From: Streptomyces turgidiscabies Car8
GTDB taxonomy: Bacteria > Actinomycetota > Actinomycetes > Streptomycetales > Streptomycetaceae
DNA length: 60,778 bases
Direction of reading: 5' to 3'
NCBI RefSeq assembly: GCF_000331005.1
Contig: NZ_AEJB01000506.1
Location: 1 to 60,778, forward strand
The notes beneath the pieces are model-generated. The model ran no database searches, was not told the DNA's origin, and worked only from the letters and a program-made list of their open reading frames with translations. Each line of letters starts with the position of its first letter. The first letter of the stretch is position 1. Positions 8,660-16,617 of the stretch are shown one piece after another. Position numbers and translations under genes: made by a program.

Positions 8660-9141
8660 TTCGCGACCTCCTTGATCGCCGAGACGATGCCGTTGTAGGC
8701 GCCGCAGCGGCACAGGTTGCCGCTCATCCGCTCCCGGATCTCCGCCTCGTCCAACTCCCCGCCACTGTCGGCAAGGTGCTCGGTCGCCGCGCTGGGTGCG
8801 CCCTCCTTGTGTTCGGCGAGCATCCCGATCGCCGAGCAGATCTGGCCCGGCGTGCAGTAGCCGCACTGGAATCCGTCGGTACGGACGAATGCCGCCTGCA
8901 ACGGGTGGTCGACGCCTTCGATGGTCGTGATCTCACGGCCCTGGTACTGCACCGCCAGCGCCAGGCAGGCGTTGATCCGCCGGCCGTCGGCCAGCACCGT
9001 GCAGGCTCCGCACGCGCCTTGGTCGCAGCCCTTCTTGGTGCCGGTCAGGCCCAGGTACTCGCGCAGCGCGTCGAGCAGGCTCACCTGCGGCGCGACGTCC
9101 AGCCGTTGAGCGGATCCGTTGATCCGCAGCTCGATCTCCAC
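8656..9141 (-). CDS. 2Fe-2S iron-sulfur subunit of molybdenum hydroxylase
   Basis: A 161-residue protein. I place the start at the GTG at 9139-9141 because GGAGGA (complement of 9150-9155) lies 8 bases before it and the protein then begins VEIELRINGS, directly in the ferredoxin fold. An in-frame ATG at 9201 would add 20 residues with no family match. The plant-type ferredoxin cluster motif GCDQGACGACTVL (about 38-50) and the second, helical 2Fe-2S domain with FQCGYCTPGQICSA and MSGNLCRCGAYNGI near the C-terminus are both complete. It is the first gene of the operon and transfers electrons between the Mo site and FAD. The E. coli PaoA homologue is Tat-exported; no twin-arginine signal is seen here, so a cytoplasmic enzyme is inferred. 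Confidence 0.92.
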   Translation of the reverse strand: MEIELRINGSAQRLDVAPQVSLLDALREYLGLTGTKKGCDQGACGACTVLADGRRINACLALAVQYQGREITTIEGVDHPLQAAFVRTDGFQCGYCTPGQICSAIGMLAEHKEGAPSAATEHLADSGGELDEAEIRERMSGNLCRCGAYNGIVSAIKEVAK

Positions 9142-9237
9142 CGTGTCATTCCTCCGGTTCACCCGAGGGCCCGTTCTCTTGAGGGGGGCGCCATCAGGCA
9201 CAAGGGGCTGGATCAGAAGGACTCTGGCCTGTTCAGA

Positions 9238-10326
9238 TCACGCGCTGTCGGCGGGCAGCGCCGGGTAGTCGGTGTAGCCGCGGTGGTCGCCGCCGTAGAA
9301 GGTGGCCGGATCGGGGGTGTTGTAGGGGCCGTCGGCTGCGAGGCGGGCGGGCAGGTCGGGGTTGGCCAGGAACAGGGCGCCGAAGGCGATGATGTCCGCG
9401 GTGCCGTCCTCGATGTGGGCGAGAGCGCCGGGGCCGGTGGGTTCGGGGTGGGTGAAGGGGTTGAGGACGAACGCTGTCGGCCAGTCCTTGCGCAGCCGGT
9501 CGGTCAGGTCGCGGTCCGGGCTCTCGAGCAGGTGCAGGTAAGCGAGGTCCAGCAGGGCGAGGCCGGCGATCAGCGTGGTGTAGGTCTCCAGCACGTCCGC
9601 CGGGTCGGTCTCGGAGATGTCGTTGTAGGGGTTGCCGGGGGAGATGCGGAAGCCGGTGCGGTGGCCGCCGATCGCTTCCGCGACGGCCGTGGCGACCTCG
9701 ATGCCGAAGCGGACCCGGTCCGTAGGCCCGCCGCCCCAGCTGTCGGTGCGCAGGTTGGTGTTGGGGGCGAGGAACTGGTGGATCAGGTAGCCGTTCGCGC
9801 CGTGGATCTCCACGCCGTCGAAACCGGCGGCGATGGCGTTGCGTGCGGCGTCGGCGTAGTCGGCGATGGTCTGGGCGATGTCGTCCTGGTCCAGTTCCTT
9901 CGGCGTGACGTAGTCCTGGGGGCCCTGGTAGGTGAAGACCTGGCCCGCTGCCGCGACGGCGGAGGGGGCGACGGGGATGAGTGGGTCGGGCAGCAGACTG
10001 GGGTGGCTGATCCGGCCGGTGTGCATCAGCTGCGCGAAGATCGTGCCGCCCTTGGCGTGGACGGCGTCGGTCACCTTCCGCCAGGCGTCGACCTGCTCGG
10101 TGGTGTGCAGGCCGGGGGTGTTGGTGTAGCCCTGGCCGACGACCGAGGGCTGGATGCCCTCGGTGATGATCAGGCCGGCGCTCGCCCGCTGGGCGTAGTA
10201 GGTGGCCATCAGCTCCGTCGCCGTGCCCGCGGGAGCGGCGGCGCGGCTGCGGGTCATCGGCGCCATCGCGACGCGGTTGGCCAGCGCCTTGCCGCTGAGG
10301 TCGATCGGATCGAACACGGTGGTCAT
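9238..10326 (-). CDS. Old Yellow Enzyme family alkene reductase (NADH:flavin oxidoreductase)
   Basis: A 362-residue protein from ATG at 10324-10326 with GAAGGAAG as ribosome site. It has a single TIM-barrel FMN domain with family landmarks: NRVAMAPMTRSRA near the N-terminus, QLMHTGRISH (about 97-106), the substrate-binding EIHGANGYLIHQFL (about 178-191) and DSWGGGPTDRVRF. Enzymes of this class reduce activated C=C bonds of enones, nitro-olefins or maleimides with NADPH. The closest named relatives in mind are NemA/XenB-type ene-reductases. It is transcribed divergently from an XRE regulator 292 bases away, its likely controller. Length is typical and no anomaly is visible. Confidence 0.92.
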   Translation of the reverse strand: MTTVFDPIDLSGKALANRVAMAPMTRSRAAAPAGTATELMATYYAQRASAGLIITEGIQPSVVGQGYTNTPGLHTTEQVDAWRKVTDAVHAKGGTIFAQLMHTGRISHPSLLPDPLIPVAPSAVAAAGQVFTYQGPQDYVTPKELDQDDIAQTIADYADAARNAIAAGFDGVEIHGANGYLIHQFLAPNTNLRTDSWGGGPTDRVRFGIEVATAVAEAIGGHRTGFRISPGNPYNDISETDPADVLETYTTLIAGLALLDLAYLHLLESPDRDLTDRLRKDWPTAFVLNPFTHPEPTGPGALAHIEDGTADIIAFGALFLANPDLPARLAADGPYNTPDPATFYGGDHRGYTDYPALPADSA

Positions 10327-10424
10327 GGCAGCTTCCTTCGAAGAACGGGTCCGGTGGAAGAGACAGGCGGCAGCATGGGCCTGGCGGGGTGTCGGGGAAC
10401 CGGGGCCAGGACCTCGGCGGTCCT

Positions 10425-10443
10425 CATTTGGGCTGGTCAAATG
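10425..10443. promoter_or_regulatory. Inverted repeat between alkene reductase and XRE regulator
   Basis: CATTTG-GGCTGGT-CAAATG, a perfect 6-base inverted repeat about 100 bases upstream of the alkene reductase start, in the divergent 292-base gap. It is a candidate operator by position only. For the regulator, a GATACT hexamer at 10607-10612 lies about 7 bases before the ATG at 10619, which would fit a leaderless transcript. Confidence 0.35.
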
Positions 10444-10618
10444 GCATGCCGACGGTTTTCCCGGCTGAGGTTCCGCGCCCGGCTGTCTTCCGCCCGGGCA
10501 CGTTGGTCAGCGTCCCGGCCGGGCCGGCACCCACCCAGGCCACGGCTTTGCGTACGCCTGCGATGCCTACCACTGGCTGGGTCAGGCTGGTGTGCGTCCG
10601 ACTGTGGATACTCGAGGC

Positions 10619-11545
10619 ATGGACGAACACCCCGAACCGGTGCTCGAGCCCGCCGCCGACGCTCTGGACCCGCGTGCCGAGCTCAGCGAGTTCCTGCGCA
10701 CCCGGCGGGCCCGGCTGAAGCCGGAGGACGTGGGGCTGCGGAGCTTCGGACGGTACCGGCGGGTGCCGGGGCTGCGCCGCGAGGAGCTGGCGCAGCTGGC
10801 CGGGGTGTCGGTGGCCTATTACACGCGGCTGGAACAGGGCAACGGGCAGCACGTGTCCGTGGAGGTCCTCGACGCCATCGCCCGCGCGCTCAGGCTGAGC
10901 GACGCCGAGCACGCCCACCTCACGCACCTGGCGAAGCCGAGGCAGCAGAAGAAGAAGCCGGCCGCCCCCACCCAGCAGGTGCGGGGCCACCTGCGGACGC
11001 TGCTGGACACCATGGACGGCATCCCGGCGATCCTCGTGGGGCCGCGCTCGGACATCCTCGCCTGGAACCGGATGGCCGCGGCGGTCTTCGGCGACTGGGC
11101 CGAGCTGCCCGCACAGGAGCAGAACTGGGCGCGGCTGGTGTTCCTCAGGCCCGAGTACCGCGACCTCTTCATGGACTGGGAGCACAAGGCGAACGACGTC
11201 GTCTCCCAGCTGCGCATGTACGCCGGCTCCCATCCGAACGACCCCCGGGTGTCCGCGCTGGTGGGCGAACTCTCCGTGAAAAGCGAGGAGTTCAGACAGC
11301 TGTGGGCCACCCACGACGTCACGGAGACGTGCCGAGCCGTCCAGCGCCTGCACCACCCACTCGTCGGCGAACTCGATCTCCGCCTCGAGGCGTTCCGCCT
11401 GGCCGACGCCCATGAACAGATGCTGCTGACGTACCACGCCGAACCGGGCTCCCCGTCCGCGGAGGCACTACGACTGCTGGCCAGCTGGGGCACCGACGCG
11501 ACAAGGACGGGAGCGGCCGGGATGCCGCCGACACACACGGCTTGA
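10619..11545 (+). CDS. XRE-family regulator with MmyB-like ligand-binding domain
   Basis: A 308-residue protein; ATG at 10619 is preferred over an in-frame GTG at 10592. The N-terminal helix-turn-helix (about 20-85) reads RYRRVPGLRREELAQLAGVS then VAYYTRLEQGNGQHVSVEVL, followed by a basic linker (KPRQQKKKPAAP, about 101-112). The rest is the MmyB-like ligand-binding domain, with GIPAILVGPRSDILAWN and the VGELSVKSEEFRQLWATHDV region. Family members often sit beside oxidoreductase genes and respond to small hydrophobic molecules. Here the gene is divergent from the Old Yellow Enzyme gene, which it probably represses. A second MmyB-type regulator is encoded at 18002-18889. There is no clear ribosome site; a leaderless mRNA is possible. 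Confidence 0.9.
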   Translation: MDEHPEPVLEPAADALDPRAELSEFLRTRRARLKPEDVGLRSFGRYRRVPGLRREELAQLAGVSVAYYTRLEQGNGQHVSVEVLDAIARALRLSDAEHAHLTHLAKPRQQKKKPAAPTQQVRGHLRTLLDTMDGIPAILVGPRSDILAWNRMAAAVFGDWAELPAQEQNWARLVFLRPEYRDLFMDWEHKANDVVSQLRMYAGSHPNDPRVSALVGELSVKSEEFRQLWATHDVTETCRAVQRLHHPLVGELDLRLEAFRLADAHEQMLLTYHAEPGSPSAEALRLLASWGTDATRTGAAGMPPTHTA

Positions 11546-11744
11546 CGCAGTTCCGATACTCCCGCCTTCGACCGCATCTCCATACGTCCTGCGGGTACGG
11601 GATCGCCGCTCGCCCGCACCGCTCCGTTCCGCTCGGCCCATTCGTCGCCGTGCGGGTGTCCCGAGGAGGCCGAAGTCCGCCCTTCGTGCCGTCGGTGGAG
11701 ATACGTGGGCCTGGCGGGGAGTAGTGGCAGTCATGGTCTTCGTG

Positions 11745-11776
11745 ACATCGAAACGATGTGTACATCGTTTCGATGT
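11745..11776. promoter_or_regulatory. Double palindrome in front of the PadR gene (probable operator)
   Basis: Two 15-base palindromic blocks, ACATCGAAACGATGT (11745-11759) and ACATCGTTTCGATGT (11762-11776), separated by GT. The second block is the exact reverse complement of the first, and each block is itself ACATCG-N3-CGATGT, so the 32-base element contains four ACATCG/CGATGT half-sites. It ends 14 bases before the PadR ATG. PadR repressors typically bind ATGT...ACAT dyads and autoregulate, so this is very likely the operator of the PadR/oxidoreductase pair. Confidence 0.75.
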
Positions 11777-11790
11777 GAAACCCATGGGTC

Positions 11791-12367
11791 ATGCTCGAAC
11801 TCGCGATACTCGGCTTCCTCGCCGAAGACCCCCTGCCCGGGTCACGAGCTGCGACGGCGCATCACGGACCTGACCGGCTACAGCCGTCCGGTCAGTGACG
11901 GCACCCTCTACCCGGCGCTCAACCGGCTGACCAGGGCCGCGCTGATCGAGCGGCGCACCGCGCCCGAGGCGGGCGGTGGCCGGTACGTGCTGAACCTGAC
12001 GGATGCGGGACGCGAGGACATGCTGCGGCGGCTGCGGGAACCAGCCGAGCACGAAATCACCGACTTCTCCCGCTGGTTCACCATCCTGGCGTTCCTCTCG
12101 CTGCTGCCCGACCCCGCCGAGCAGCACGCTGTGCTGCGCCGCCGCCTGGACTTTCTGGAGGCTCCCGCCAGCTTCTTCTACGACGGCGACACACCGCTGC
12201 GCGCCGAGCAGGTCAGTGACCCTTACCGACGCGGCATGATGCTCACCGCCCGCGCCACCAGCCGCGCCGAACGCGCCTGGCTCCACGAGGTCCTGGACGG
12301 CGACGGCGTCCGAGGAGCCGACGAGCAGCCCCGCCCCCAGACCCACACCCGTGACCGGAAGGACTGA
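11791..12367 (+). pseudogene. PadR-family regulator, frameshifted near codon 18
   Basis: The expected PadR start is an ATG at 11791 giving MLELAILGFLAEDPLPG. The reading frame then breaks: the continuation HELRRRITDLTGYSRPVSDG is one base out of frame from 11843. Removing the single T at 11842 restores an unbroken PadR protein of about 191 residues, with the winged helix (about 1-85, DGTLYPALNRLTRAALIERR) and the C-terminal helical dimer region. The stop TGA at 12365-12367 lies 2 bases before the oxidoreductase start, so the two genes form a transcription unit behind the double palindrome. Whether the insertion is real or a sequencing error cannot be told from one sequence; the rest of the gene shows no decay, which favours an error or a very recent event. 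Confidence 0.8.
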
Positions 12368-12369
12368 AC

Positions 12370-13329
12370 ATGCTTGCCTCCTGGTACGACCAGCAGGGCC
12401 CGGCCGCCGACGTACTCCAATACGGCGAGCTGCCCGACCCCACCCCCGGCCCCGGTGAGGTCCGTGTCCACGTCACCGTCTCCGCCGCCAACCCCGGCGA
12501 CACCAAGAAGCGGAGTGGCTGGACCGGCTCGGCCATGCCCTATCCGCAGGTGATTCCGCACAGCGACGCCGCCGGCACCGTCGACGCGCGCCGCGTGGGG
12601 CAGCGTGTGTGGGTGTACGGCGCCCAGTCCTACCGCCCCTTCGGCACCGCCGCCCAGTACACCGTCGCCCCCGGCGACCTCGCCGTCCCGCTGCCCGACC
12701 ACCTCACCGACGACCTCGGCGCGAGCCTGGGCATCCCCGGCATCACGGCGCACCGCACCGTCTTCGCCGACGGCCCCGTCGACGGCGAACTCGTCCTCGT
12801 CAACGGCGTCCTGGGAGGGGTCGGCTCCCTGGCCGCCCAGCTCGCCCGCTGGGGCGGGGCCACGGTCATCGGCACCGTCCGGCGCGGCACCGACCTGGAC
12901 CGGATCGATCCCGCGGTCGTCTCCCACGCCGTCGCCCTCGACTGCGGCGACCCGGCCGGCGCGATCCGCGCCCACGCACCCGAAGGCGTGGACCGGATCA
13001 TCGAGGTCGCCCTGTCCGACAACGCCGAGCTCGACGACGCCGTGGCCGCGAACGGCGCCGTCATTGCCGCGTATGCCACCCGAGACGACCGCACCGAGAT
13101 CCCGTTCTGGACCCTGCTGTTCAACAACGTCACCCTGCGCCTGCTCGGCAGCGACGACTTCCCCGTGCAGGCCAGGCGCCAGGCCGCCCGGGATCTCACG
13201 GCCGCGGCCGCCGTCGGCGCCCTCAGCGTCGATGTCGGCGACCGCTTCCCGCTGGCCGACATCGCCAAAGCTCACGACCGCGTCGATGCCGGCGGCCGGG
13301 GCCGCGTCCTGATCGACGTTCCGCGGTAG
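12370..13329 (+). CDS. NADPH:quinone reductase-like (zeta-crystallin type) oxidoreductase
   Basis: A 319-residue medium-chain dehydrogenase/reductase starting with ATG at 12370, two bases after the PadR stop. The N-terminal GroES-like domain (about 1-115) has PGEVRVHVTVSAANPGDTKK and VIPHSDAAGTVD, and lacks the cysteine-rich zinc-binding lobe, as in the quinone reductase branch. The Rossmann domain begins near 135 with LVNGVLGGVGSLAAQLARW. It probably reduces quinones or electrophilic enones with NADPH. Immediate coupling to the PadR gene suggests substrate-inducible expression through the operator at 11745-11776. The gene is intact. Confidence 0.9.
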   Translation: MLASWYDQQGPAADVLQYGELPDPTPGPGEVRVHVTVSAANPGDTKKRSGWTGSAMPYPQVIPHSDAAGTVDARRVGQRVWVYGAQSYRPFGTAAQYTVAPGDLAVPLPDHLTDDLGASLGIPGITAHRTVFADGPVDGELVLVNGVLGGVGSLAAQLARWGGATVIGTVRRGTDLDRIDPAVVSHAVALDCGDPAGAIRAHAPEGVDRIIEVALSDNAELDDAVAANGAVIAAYATRDDRTEIPFWTLLFNNVTLRLLGSDDFPVQARRQAARDLTAAAAVGALSVDVGDRFPLADIAKAHDRVDAGGRGRVLIDVPR

Positions 13330-13368
13330 AGAAACCTGGCGGAATCTCCTCGCTCCTCCCGACGGTCG

Positions 13369-13692
13369 TCACCCGGTCGTCGGTCCGGCGCCCCGCGCTG
13401 CCGCTACGGCCGCGATCAGTCGTTTCCGCAGCTCAGAGTGGTGGGAGTGCCCCTGCGAGTGACGGGATCCCGTGATTCTGCTGAGGAGGCCCTCACTCAC
13501 CCCGCCGAGAGCAGCCCCCTTCCGGGCCCGAGGGGCGGCCCCCGATCGTTCCAGCATCGTCACGTCGACTCCGGCGTGCGACAGGGCCGATGCGGTCATC
13601 AGACCTGCGAGAGACGCACCGACGACGATGGCGGCGCCCTGGCGCTCGTCCCGGGTCCCGGAACGGGGCACGTCGCGTACAGCTGTGGTCAT
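13369..13692 (-). pseudogene. N-terminal fragment of an FAD-dependent monooxygenase
   Basis: A 107-residue reading frame from ATG at 13690-13692. It begins with the dinucleotide-binding fold of flavin monooxygenases (AIVVGASLAGLMTASALSHA, about 21-40, then VDVTMLERS), but stops after about 100 residues where about 400-500 would be expected. The C-terminal SRHSQGHSHHSELRKRLIAA stretch still resembles the next part of such enzymes. The FAD-binding and catalytic regions are gone, so it cannot be functional. It abuts the convergent oxidoreductase gene with a 39-base gap. Its upstream region carries the same 83-84-base element as the truncated aldo/keto reductase at 17317-17787, so its promoter survived while the gene was lost. 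Confidence 0.75.
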
Positions 13693-13773
13693 GCTGTTGT
13701 TCTCCTCACCTCGGCGGCGCTGGCCGGCGTGATCGCCGGGCTCCTGCCAGCTGTGTCCCGCCCCTGCGGAAGT

Positions 13774-13857
13774 GGGGCACTGACCATGCAACCGGGAAGG
13801 GCGACGACGTGGGAGTCTCGGTTGTGAGGGGTACCTGCAGGGACCCCCAGGTGGCAT
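13774..13857 (-). promoter_or_regulatory. Shared upstream element, copy A (before the truncated monooxygenase)
   Basis: About 84 bases that align almost base for base with copy B at 17851-17933. Conserved blocks on the plus strand are GGGGCACTGACCATGCAACC, then GGGAGTCTC, TGTGAGGGGTA and GCAGGGACCCCCAG. The core GTTGTGAGGGGTACC at 13821-13835 also resembles copy C at 18927-18948 in front of the XRE regulator. Both A and B stand 60-90 bases upstream of leftward start codons, as expected for a duplicated promoter/operator. Confidence 0.65.
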
Positions 13858-13880
13858 CCCTGCAGGCCACGCCCTCTGGA

Positions 13881-14882
13881 TTACTGGGAACTGCCGGGCG
13901 ATCGGAGTGAGAGCAGCGCGCCGAGGTCGATCTTCCCGCTCTGAACTTTCGCGTCGTGGGGCTCGTTGAGTCCGCCGTCGGTGATGTACAGCCGCTTCCC
14001 ACGCACGGCGGTGGCCGTGGGCGAGGCGAGGCCGTCCAAGGCGGTCAGCGCGGTCCTGGTGGTGCCGTCCGGGTAGACGACCGCGATCTGGTTCTGTGTG
14101 TTCAGCGCGGCGAACACGACGTCGGAGCGGTCGCTGAGGAAGTTGAAGTCATCGATGCCGGTGAGGCCGCCGGCGACGGTGTGGACCCGGCCCGCAGCTC
14201 CGGTGGCGGTGACGGGGATCCGCAGCAGGGTTGCCTTGCTGAGGTTGGAGACCCATACGGCGCCGTTGTGGAATCGGAGTCCGTTCGCACCGTACGGCAC
14301 GGGTGCGGACGCCTTGATCGCGAGGGCGGGGCCGACCAGCCACGCGGTCGCACGGCCGCCGGAGACCGGTACGGCCCAGACGGTGCCCATCCGGCTGTCG
14401 GCGACGTACAAGGTCCGCCCGGCCGGATCGATGGCCATACCGTTGGGAACTCCGCCCACGGGCAATGCCGCGATGCGGTGAGGAGTGCCGCCGGGCGGCA
14501 GCTTCCACACCCCGTTGCGGGAGGTGTCGGAGGACCACACGTTGTAGTAGACGGTGCCGTCGTGGCCGCGGGTGTTGCCGGTGATCCCGTCGCCCTTCTG
14601 TCCGGTGATCAGCACCGTGCGGTGCCCGGACGGCGCGATCCGTACCAACGCCGGCCGTTCGCCCGCGGGCGTGCCCACCATCGAGACGGTCAGTGAATTG
14701 TCCGGGGCGACGGTGATGTTCTCGGGCACGTCGCCGGTGGCGAAGTCGAAGGCGGCCACGGTCTTCACGTGGGTGACGGCGGGCTGCGTGTCCGCGTGTC
14801 CGGTCGCGGCGGACGCGTACGGCGCCGAGACGATGACGGCTGCCGTCGCGGCGATCGCCACGAGCTTGAACGGCTTCTTCAT
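13881..14882 (-). CDS. Secreted ScyD/ScyE-like or SMP-30-like beta-propeller protein
   Basis: A 333-residue protein from ATG at 14880-14882; an alternative ATG 7 codons upstream (14903) is less likely because the Lys-Lys start of the signal peptide fits this one. A Sec signal peptide covers about residues 1-25 (hydrophobic core LVAIAATAAVIVSA, cleavage after ASA). The mature part is a six-bladed-propeller type repeat protein with blades such as GVPNGMAIDPAGRTLYVADS and YGANGLRFHNGAVWVSNLSK. Relatives include ScyD/ScyE proteins of unknown role and gluconolactonase-like propellers. It is probably extracellular and could bind or hydrolyse a small ligand; the substrate is unknown. It is intact although surrounded by broken genes. 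Confidence 0.82.
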   Translation of the reverse strand: MKKPFKLVAIAATAAVIVSAPYASAATGHADTQPAVTHVKTVAAFDFATGDVPENITVAPDNSLTVSMVGTPAGERPALVRIAPSGHRTVLITGQKGDGITGNTRGHDGTVYYNVWSSDTSRNGVWKLPPGGTPHRIAALPVGGVPNGMAIDPAGRTLYVADSRMGTVWAVPVSGGRATAWLVGPALAIKASAPVPYGANGLRFHNGAVWVSNLSKATLLRIPVTATGAAGRVHTVAGGLTGIDDFNFLSDRSDVVFAALNTQNQIAVVYPDGTTRTALTALDGLASPTATAVRGKRLYITDGGLNEPHDAKVQSGKIDLGALLSLRSPGSSQ

Positions 14883-14941
14883 GGATATGTCTTTCGTGAT
14901 CATTGCGCTCTTTCGTTGTCTGCGTCGGCGCCGGGGAGTCC

Positions 14942-15406
14942 CTAGTCGGGGATCGGGAAGCCGGCGTTGTCCAGGTCGAGCGAGTCCGGGTCGGGTCCGC
15001 CGCGTACGCCGGTGTCGAGGGCGTCGATCGCGGCCACCTTGTCGCGGGTCAGGGCGAAGTCGAAGACGTCGAGTTCGCTGTCGATCTGTTCCTCGGTCAG
15101 CTCGGCGAGAGGCGTGGCGTGTCCGCCGCCCGCGTTGGCGAAGAGTATGTCGAGGTGGCCGTGCGCCGCCTTGATCGTTTCGGCGACGTGCAGCATGTCG
15201 CTCCTGCTCGTGACGTCCGCTCGGATCCCGGTGGCGGACGTGCCGAGGTTCTCCGCCGCGGCGTCGAGTACGTCCTTGCGCCGGCCTGTGATGTAGACGG
15301 TGGCTCCCTCTTCGACCAGACGCTCGGCGGCGCCGAGGCCGAGTCCGGTCGTGCCGCCGGTGACCAGGGCGATCCGCCCCTTGAGTGCCTGCGATTCCAT
15401 GTGCAC
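14942..15406 (-). pseudogene. Chimeric reading frame: SDR 5' part fused to aldo/keto reductase 3' tail
   Basis: A 154-residue frame from ATG at 15404-15406. Residues 1 to about 113 are a short-chain dehydrogenase: ALVTGGTTGLGLGAAERL nucleotide-binding loop, ILFANAGGGHATPL and ELTEEQIDSELDV. From about residue 113 the sequence changes to the C-terminal tail of a 2,5-diketogluconate-reductase-type aldo/keto reductase (DVFDFALTRDKVAAIDALD, then TGVRGGPDPDS). The SDR catalytic Tyr-x3-Lys is missing. The switch lies at about 15065-15073, where both parent families have an LDV tripeptide, pointing to joining at a short homology. The same AKR type has its 5' half at 17317-17787. A functional product is unlikely. 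Confidence 0.75.
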
Positions 15407-15426
15407 TCCTCCTGATGGGCAGGGCC

Positions 15427-15464
15427 TTCCTGACGAAGCGCCTCGAAGGACGCTTCGTCAGGAA
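15427..15464. repeat. Perfect 14-base inverted repeat between AKR and SDR genes
   Basis: TTCCTGACGAAGCG (15427-15440) and its exact reverse complement CGCTTCGTCAGGAA (15451-15464) are separated by 10 bases. It lies 20 bases upstream of the chimeric SDR start and 36 bases past the AKR stop. It could be a strong operator, or a terminator/processing hairpin for the AKR transcript; there is no T-run on either side. Confidence 0.7.
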
Positions 15465-15499
15465 CGGGCCGATGAAGGCTGCCGATGTAGGCCGGTGAC

Positions 15500-16480
15500 T
15501 TACCGGTTGATGGTCTTCTGCTGCGCTGCGGTGTACCGCTCGCCCTTGATCTGCACCTGGGCAACGGCCTCTTCGATGCGCTTGAGATCCTCGCCGGTCA
15601 GTTCGACGGTGTCGGCGCCTATGTTCTCTTCGAGGCGGTGCAGCTTCGTCGTGCCCGGAATCGGCGCGATCCACGGCTTCTGCGCCAGCAGCCACGCGAT
15701 GGCGGTCTGAGCCCGGGTCGCCTGCTTGGCGTGCGCGATCTCACCCAGCAGCGCGATCAGCGCGAGGTTGGCCTCACGCGCCTCTTCCTCGAAGCGCGGC
15801 AGCACGTTACGGATGTCGTTGGCCTCGAACTTCGTGTCCTGACTGATCGCGCCGGTCAGGAAGCCCTTGCCGAGCGGGCTGAACGGCACGAAGCCGATGC
15901 CCAGCTCTTCCAGGGTCGGCAGGATGATCTCCTCGGGCTCGCGCCACCACAGCGAGTACTCGCTCTGCAGGGCCGTGACCGGCTGGACCGCGTGGGCCCT
16001 GCGGATAATGTCCGCACCCGCTTCGGACAGGCCGAAGTGCTTGACCTTGCCTTCCTGGATGAGGGCCTTGACCGTGCCGGCGACCTCTTCGATCGGCACG
16101 TCGGGGTCCACCCGGTGCTGGTAGAACAGATCGATGCGGTCGGTCTGCAGACGCTGCAGGGACTGCTCGGCGACCAGCCGGATCCGCTCCGGCCGACTGT
16201 CCAGCCCCGCCGTGGGGTTGCCGTCCTTGAACCCGAACTTCGTGGCGATGGAGACCTGGTCGCGCACCGGCGCCAGGGCCTCGCCCACCAGCCTTTCGTT
16301 CGCTTCCCCGTACCCTTCCGCGGTGTCGAAGAGCGTCACCCCGCGCTCGGCGGCCGCCCGGATCAGCTTGACGGCCTCACCCGGGTCCGCGGCCTGGCCG
16401 TAGCCGAAGGTCATTCCCATGCAGCCGAGTCCGATCGACGACACTTCGAGCCCGTTGTTTCCCAGTTCACGCTTCTTCAT
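15500..16480 (-). CDS. Aldo/keto reductase (AKR13/YajO type), intact
   Basis: A 326-residue protein from ATG at 16478-16480 (GGAGAACG ribosome site). It has a complete (alpha/beta)8 barrel with the family tetrad: Asp and Tyr in LFDTAEGYGEANERLVGEAL (about 50-69), Lys in SIATKFGF and His in FYQHRVDPDVP. NADPH-binding residues are in the C-terminal PIPGTTKLHRLEENIGADTV. It reduces aldehydes or ketones with NADPH; the natural substrate is unknown. This is a different AKR subfamily from the broken gene at 17317-17787, so it is not its repaired copy. It is flanked by the carboxymuconolactone-decarboxylase-like gene upstream and the perfect inverted repeat downstream. Confidence 0.92.
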   Translation of the reverse strand: MKKRELGNNGLEVSSIGLGCMGMTFGYGQAADPGEAVKLIRAAAERGVTLFDTAEGYGEANERLVGEALAPVRDQVSIATKFGFKDGNPTAGLDSRPERIRLVAEQSLQRLQTDRIDLFYQHRVDPDVPIEEVAGTVKALIQEGKVKHFGLSEAGADIIRRAHAVQPVTALQSEYSLWWREPEEIILPTLEELGIGFVPFSPLGKGFLTGAISQDTKFEANDIRNVLPRFEEEAREANLALIALLGEIAHAKQATRAQTAIAWLLAQKPWIAPIPGTTKLHRLEENIGADTVELTGEDLKRIEEAVAQVQIKGERYTAAQQKTINR

Positions 16481-16617
16481 TTCGTTCTCCTTTCGAGTGG
16501 CCAAGAGCGACGACAACGCCGCGGCCGGTGTGGGTCCTGATGGTCGTGAGGTGTGTCTGACGTGTGGTCAGTCCACGTCGTCGCACGGGGTGTTGCTCCG
16601 GACGGGTCGGCGCGGGG

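Noticed and set aside
9142..9201. Upstream ATG at 9201 as the start of the 2Fe-2S subunit
   Set aside because: The extra 20 residues do not match the family, and a good ribosome site stands before the GTG at 9141.
16559..16579. GACGTG-N9-CACGTC inverted repeat between the intact AKR and the CMD-like gene
   Set aside because: Short arms in a GC-rich genome; no positional support for a regulator or terminator.
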